The notes under the pieces: generated by a model
What the model saw: only the letters and a program-made list of their open reading frames with translations
What the model was told of the DNA's origin: nothing
Database searches by the model: none
Position numbers and translations under genes: made by a program
Part shown: piece after piece, positions 58,507 to 62,010 of the stretch
How positions within the stretch are numbered: position 1 is the first letter of the stretch
How the letters are laid out: every line of letters begins with the position of its first letter
Assembly: GCA_029884425.1 (NCBI GenBank)
Contig: JAOUHV010000012.1
Location: 1-62,010 of the forward strand
Length of the DNA stretch: 62,010 nt
Direction of reading: 5' to 3'
DNA from: Gammaproteobacteria bacterium
GTDB taxonomy: Bacteria; Pseudomonadota; Gammaproteobacteria; S012-40

Positions 58507-59043
58507 TTACTTGTTAGAGGATTTGTAGTTGGCAGCTGCTTTGGTGATAGCAGCGCGGGCAGCGGCGGCATCGCCCCAGCCTTCAACCTTCACCCACTTG
58601 CCTTTTTCCAGATCTTTGTAGTGCTCAAAGAAATGTTTGATCTGTTCGCGCAGGATCAGCGGCAGGTCAGTTGCCTCTTTGACGTCGTCATACAGCGGAG
58701 TCAGCTTGGAAACAGGTACAGCCACCAGTTTCTCGTCGTGACCACCTTCGTCAGCCATATCCAGCACGCCAACCACGCGGCAGCGAATCACGCTGGCAGC
58801 TTTCAAGGGGATGGGCGTCACTACCAATACGTCCACGGGGTCGCCGTCGTCAGACAGAGTCTGGGGAATGTAACCGTAGTTGCAGGGATAGTGCATAGCG
58901 GTGCCCATGAAGCGATCCACCATCAGTGCTCCGGTATCTTTGTCGATTTCGTACTTAACCGGCTCAGCCATAGCTGGAATTTCGATAATGACGTTCACAT
59001 CATTCGGCACGTCTTTACCAGCGGGAACATTGTACAACCCCAT
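58507..59043 (-). CDS. ppa: Inorganic pyrophosphatase (family I)
   Basis: Hydrolyses pyrophosphate to phosphate in the cytoplasm, pulling biosynthetic reactions forward. The product has 178 residues, close to the 176 of E. coli. The signature [12 protein letters not shown] holds three metal-binding Asp. [15 protein letters not shown] and [14 protein letters not shown] are family-typical. Divergent from adk; tandem 10-bp repeats lie upstream. Confidence 0.97.
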   Translation of the reverse strand: MGLYNVPAGKDVPNDVNVIIEIPAMAEPVKYEIDKDTGALMVDRFMGTAMHYPCNYGYIPQTLSDDGDPVDVLVVTPIPLKAASVIRCRVVGVLDMADEGGHDEKLVAVPVSKLTPLYDDVKEATDLPLILREQIKHFFEHYKDLEKGKWVKVEGWGDAAAARAAITKAAANYKSSNK

Positions 59044-59124
59044 CAGAATCTCCTTAATTTCTAAATATTAACGTCACCGGCGCTCACGGCAGCCCGTCCC
59101 AAAATTTGGCGCACAGTATACCCA

Positions 59125-59146
59125 AAAAGCGAACGTAAAAGCGAAC
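59125..59146 (-). repeat. Tandem decamer repeat in the ppa promoter region
   Basis: AAAAGCGAAC-GT-AAAAGCGAAC, two exact 10-bp copies with a 12-bp period, lie just upstream of a -10-like TATACT (minus strand) facing ppa. Could be a regulator site shared by ppa and adk. Confidence 0.45.
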
Positions 59147-59256
59147 CCCTCATAACCCTAGTTTGTGCTGAGAAAAGAGGTTTATAATTCCCCCCTTTGA
59201 TTTCGCAGGCCCTTCCGGGTAGGCGCATGTCTAACTCCACTGAAATGAGAGTCGCT

Positions 59257-59907
59257 ATGAGAATTATTCTGCTCGGAGCCCCCGGTTCTGGTAAAGGTAC
59301 CCAGGCCAAGATGCTGGTAGACAAGTACCAGATCCCTCAAATCTCCACCGGCGACCTGTTGCGCGCCGCTGTTGCCGCACAAACCCCGCTGGGATTGCAG
59401 GCCAAAGCCGTGATGGAAGCCGGTCAACTGGTCTCCGACGAGCTGGTACTGGGCATCATTCGCGAGCGTCTGGCCGAGAACGACGCCAAAAATGGCTTCA
59501 TCCTCGACGGCTTCCCCCGCACCCTGGTTCAAGCCAAGGCGCTGGACAAAATGCTGGCAGACCTGAAATGGCCGCTGGAAGGTGCGATCGAATTTGATGC
59601 CGACTACGAAGCCATCATCCAGCGCATCGCCGGTCGTCGCACCTGCAAGGACTGCGGTCAGGTGTTCAACATCCACACCTCACCCTCGGCCAAAGGCGAG
59701 CATACCTGTGACAAGTGCGGCGGCGAACTGCAACACCGGGCAGATGACAACGAAGCCACCCTGCGCAAGCGCCTGGGTGTGTACGACGAACAGACCGCGC
59801 CGCTGGTAGATTACTACCGCCAGGCGGGCAAACTGCACACCGTCAAGGCCGAAGGTGAAATCAGCGCCATTTTCGCCAAACTGAGCAGCGTCATCGACGC
59901 GCTTTAA
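59257..59907 (+). CDS. adk: Adenylate kinase with zinc-type LID
   Basis: Balances ATP, ADP and AMP. The 216 residues from the ATG at 59257 (MRIILLGAPGSGKGTQ) match the long bacterial form. The LID carries four Cys (CKDCGQVF and CDKCGG), a zinc site common in Gram-positive enzymes but absent from E. coli Adk, which has His/Ser/Asp there. The rest (QISTGDLLRAAV, GFILDGFPRT) is standard. It precedes hemB by 27 bp. Confidence 0.97.
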   Translation: MRIILLGAPGSGKGTQAKMLVDKYQIPQISTGDLLRAAVAAQTPLGLQAKAVMEAGQLVSDELVLGIIRERLAENDAKNGFILDGFPRTLVQAKALDKMLADLKWPLEGAIEFDADYEAIIQRIAGRRTCKDCGQVFNIHTSPSAKGEHTCDKCGGELQHRADDNEATLRKRLGVYDEQTAPLVDYYRQAGKLHTVKAEGEISAIFAKLSSVIDAL

Positions 59908-60948
<1,041 letters not shown>

Positions 60949-60958
60949 ATTCCAAACG

Positions 60959-60988
60959 AAAAACGGCCCGCTGAACGGGCCGTTTTTT
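60959..60988. terminator. Bidirectional intrinsic terminator after hemB
   Basis: AAAAACGGCCCG-CTGAA-CGGGCCGTTTTT is a strong stem with A- and T-tracts. It serves hemB on the plus strand and the small coiled-coil gene on the minus strand. Confidence 0.9.
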
Positions 60989-61003
60989 CTAAATTTTATA
61001 TCC

Positions 61004-61300
61004 TCAGGCGAATATCATACCGATACGTTTTGCTACAGCTTCCCAAATCACCATGGGACCGACCTGTTCAAAACTATCTTCTTGCCAATTTTTACGTACA
61101 TTGACTTTAACTTGCTCGATCCGATCCAGACAGCGTTGCCGTTCTTCTCTTAGCTTCAGCAACTGCCGATCCAGACTGGAGATCAACTTCGATTTGCTAT
61201 TTGCTTCAGGTACTTTACCACTTTCAACCTCTTGCAAATAACGCAGGCGCGCATCATATTCCAGGACACGTTGTTCAACCAGTTTTTCCCGCTGCATCAT
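61004..61300 (-). CDS. Small coiled-coil protein of unknown function
   Basis: A 98-residue cytoplasmic protein, almost all helix, rich in Arg, Glu, Gln and Leu (LISSLDRQLLKLREERQRCLDR split over two heptad runs). The start at 61300 has GGAGGTGAG just before it and begins MMQREKLVEQR; a longer reading has no ribosome site. No family recognised. Convergent with hemB, sharing its terminator; divergent from the MscS gene. Confidence 0.7.
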   Translation of the reverse strand: MMQREKLVEQRVLEYDARLRYLQEVESGKVPEANSKSKLISSLDRQLLKLREERQRCLDRIEQVKVNVRKNWQEDSFEQVGPMVIWEAVAKRIGMIFA

Positions 61301-61484
61301 GATCTCACCTCCAAATGGAATGAACTCAAGGTACACGACCGGACTAACGCCTCCTCCCCATCGCACATTCAGCCGCGCCATCGTTCACTTTGCCTTACTT
61401 TTCTTACGTCAACATTTTTTATTCAAATGCAATGAGTTATGATCTAACGTTGTATAACAATGTAATTCTGGAAAGTATCTGCAC

Positions 61485-62010
61485 ATGAGCATCTTTACCC
61501 AAGCCATCATCGCAAAAATCATTTTGTCGCTCACACTGATATTTCTCGTTTGGTTGGGCAGTCGCACCGTCAGCAACAAAATCCGCAACCATCAACCACT
61601 GATCGATGAAAACCAGCGTCGCTGGATATCCACCACGAAAAACATTGCCGCGACCATCGGTTTCATCAGCGTCATGATGGTATGGTGGCCGGAGTTAAAA
61701 GAATTTGCTCTTTCCATCGCAGCTGTTGCTGTCGCGATGGTTATTGCTGCCAAAGAATTAATTCTGTGCGTGAGTGGCACCATATTCCGCACCATCAGTC
61801 GCCCCTACACCATTGGCGACTGGATAGAGATCGGAAACTTGCGTGGTGAAGTCATTGACCAAAGCCCGTTATCCACCACCATCCAGGAAATTGTGAATGC
61901 CAATGATCGCTACGACTACACTGGTCGGACCGTAGTCATTCCCAATTCGCTGCTACTCAATACGCCGGTAAAAAACATGAATTTCATGCGTCACTATGTA
62001 TTCCATAGTT
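61485..62010 (+). CDS. MscS-type mechanosensitive ion channel, C-terminus cut by window edge
   Basis: The visible 175 codons encode an inner-membrane protein with an N-terminal helix (~8-27) and two more (~53-67, ~70-95). The MscS beta-domain mark SRPYTIGDWIEIGNLRGEVID follows, and then VVIPNSLLLNTPVKN. The ATG at 61485 follows GGAAAG. It continues past the right edge. Such channels release solutes under osmotic downshock; this one looks like a small MscS homologue. Divergent from the coiled-coil gene. Confidence 0.9.
   Translation, partial: MSIFTQAIIAKIILSLTLIFLVWLGSRTVSNKIRNHQPLIDENQRRWISTTKNIAATIGFISVMMVWWPELKEFALSIAAVAVAMVIAAKELILCVSGTIFRTISRPYTIGDWIEIGNLRGEVIDQSPLSTTIQEIVNANDRYDYTGRTVVIPNSLLLNTPVKNMNFMRHYVFHS

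Overview
The window is a chromosomal segment of a gammaproteobacterium. It is almost fully coding. The core genes are most like those of Pseudomonas, Chromatiales and related lineages: guaBA-xseA, a HAD phosphatase divergent from rppH-ptsP, dapF-DUF484-xerC, hslVU-DUF971-ubiE-ubiJ-ubiB, sucCD-nadE-glnB, and adk-hemB. Genus or order cannot be fixed from the sequence alone. No rRNA, tRNA, CRISPR array, insertion sequence or prophage was seen.

Layout. 1-8.3 kb: guaA (cut by the left edge) and guaB, a small lipoprotein, xseA, a LytM peptidase, a BtuCD/FecCD-type ABC importer without its binding protein, and a HAD phosphatase divergent from rppH. 8.4-12 kb: ptsP (nitrogen-branch PTS), a cytochrome c lipoprotein and gluQ. 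12-22.5 kb is the most unusual part. It holds a membrane-anchored von Willebrand A protein with a coiled-coil partner, then, convergent to them, a 1947-residue lipoprotein that joins a carboxypeptidase-regulatory-like domain, a six-blade NHL propeller and a long YD/RHS shell. Upstream of that gene lies a BTAD (SARP-like) regulator gene. The gap between regulator and RHS gene carries two GTCACGC heptamers with an 11-bp period, the form of SARP operators. 22.6-25.7 kb: pepN and darP. 25.8-32.4 kb: an accessory run of secreted or membrane proteins, including two adjacent Lcl_C/DUF1566 proteins (one with a probable Calx-beta domain), an orphan Gly-rich secreted protein, a polytopic membrane protein and a PilZ protein. 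32.7-36.8 kb: an RND efflux pump with its adaptor. 37-38.7 kb: nudJ-like Nudix, HNH nuclease and a SleB-type cell-wall hydrolase.

A 0.6-kb AT-rich gene-free stretch (38.7-39.3 kb) follows, with a good sigma-54 promoter match facing the hydrolase. 39.4-43.4 kb is a tight sucC-sucD-nadE-glnB operon in which the succinyl-CoA synthetase pair lacks several canonical active-site residues. 43.6-53.1 kb: a fatty-acid desaturase overlapping tail-to-tail with a cardiolipin synthase that ends an eight-gene hslV-hslU-DUF971-ubiE-RDD-ubiJ-ubiB-cls operon (proteolysis, ubiquinone, membrane lipid), then xerC and DUF484. 53.2-62 kb: dapF, hemN, a FapA/DUF342 protein, a His-rich cation diffusion facilitator, ppa, adk (with a Cys4 LID), hemB, a small coiled-coil protein and an MscS-type channel cut by the right edge.

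Functional themes are purine synthesis (guaBA, adk), heme and quinone synthesis (hemN, hemB, ubiE, ubiJ, ubiB), nitrogen signalling (ptsP, glnB, nadE) and envelope functions. The best candidate for an undescribed system is the 12-22.5 kb region: a lipid-anchored, teneurin-like RHS protein apparently controlled by a dedicated SARP-like regulator, next to a vWA/coiled-coil transmembrane pair.
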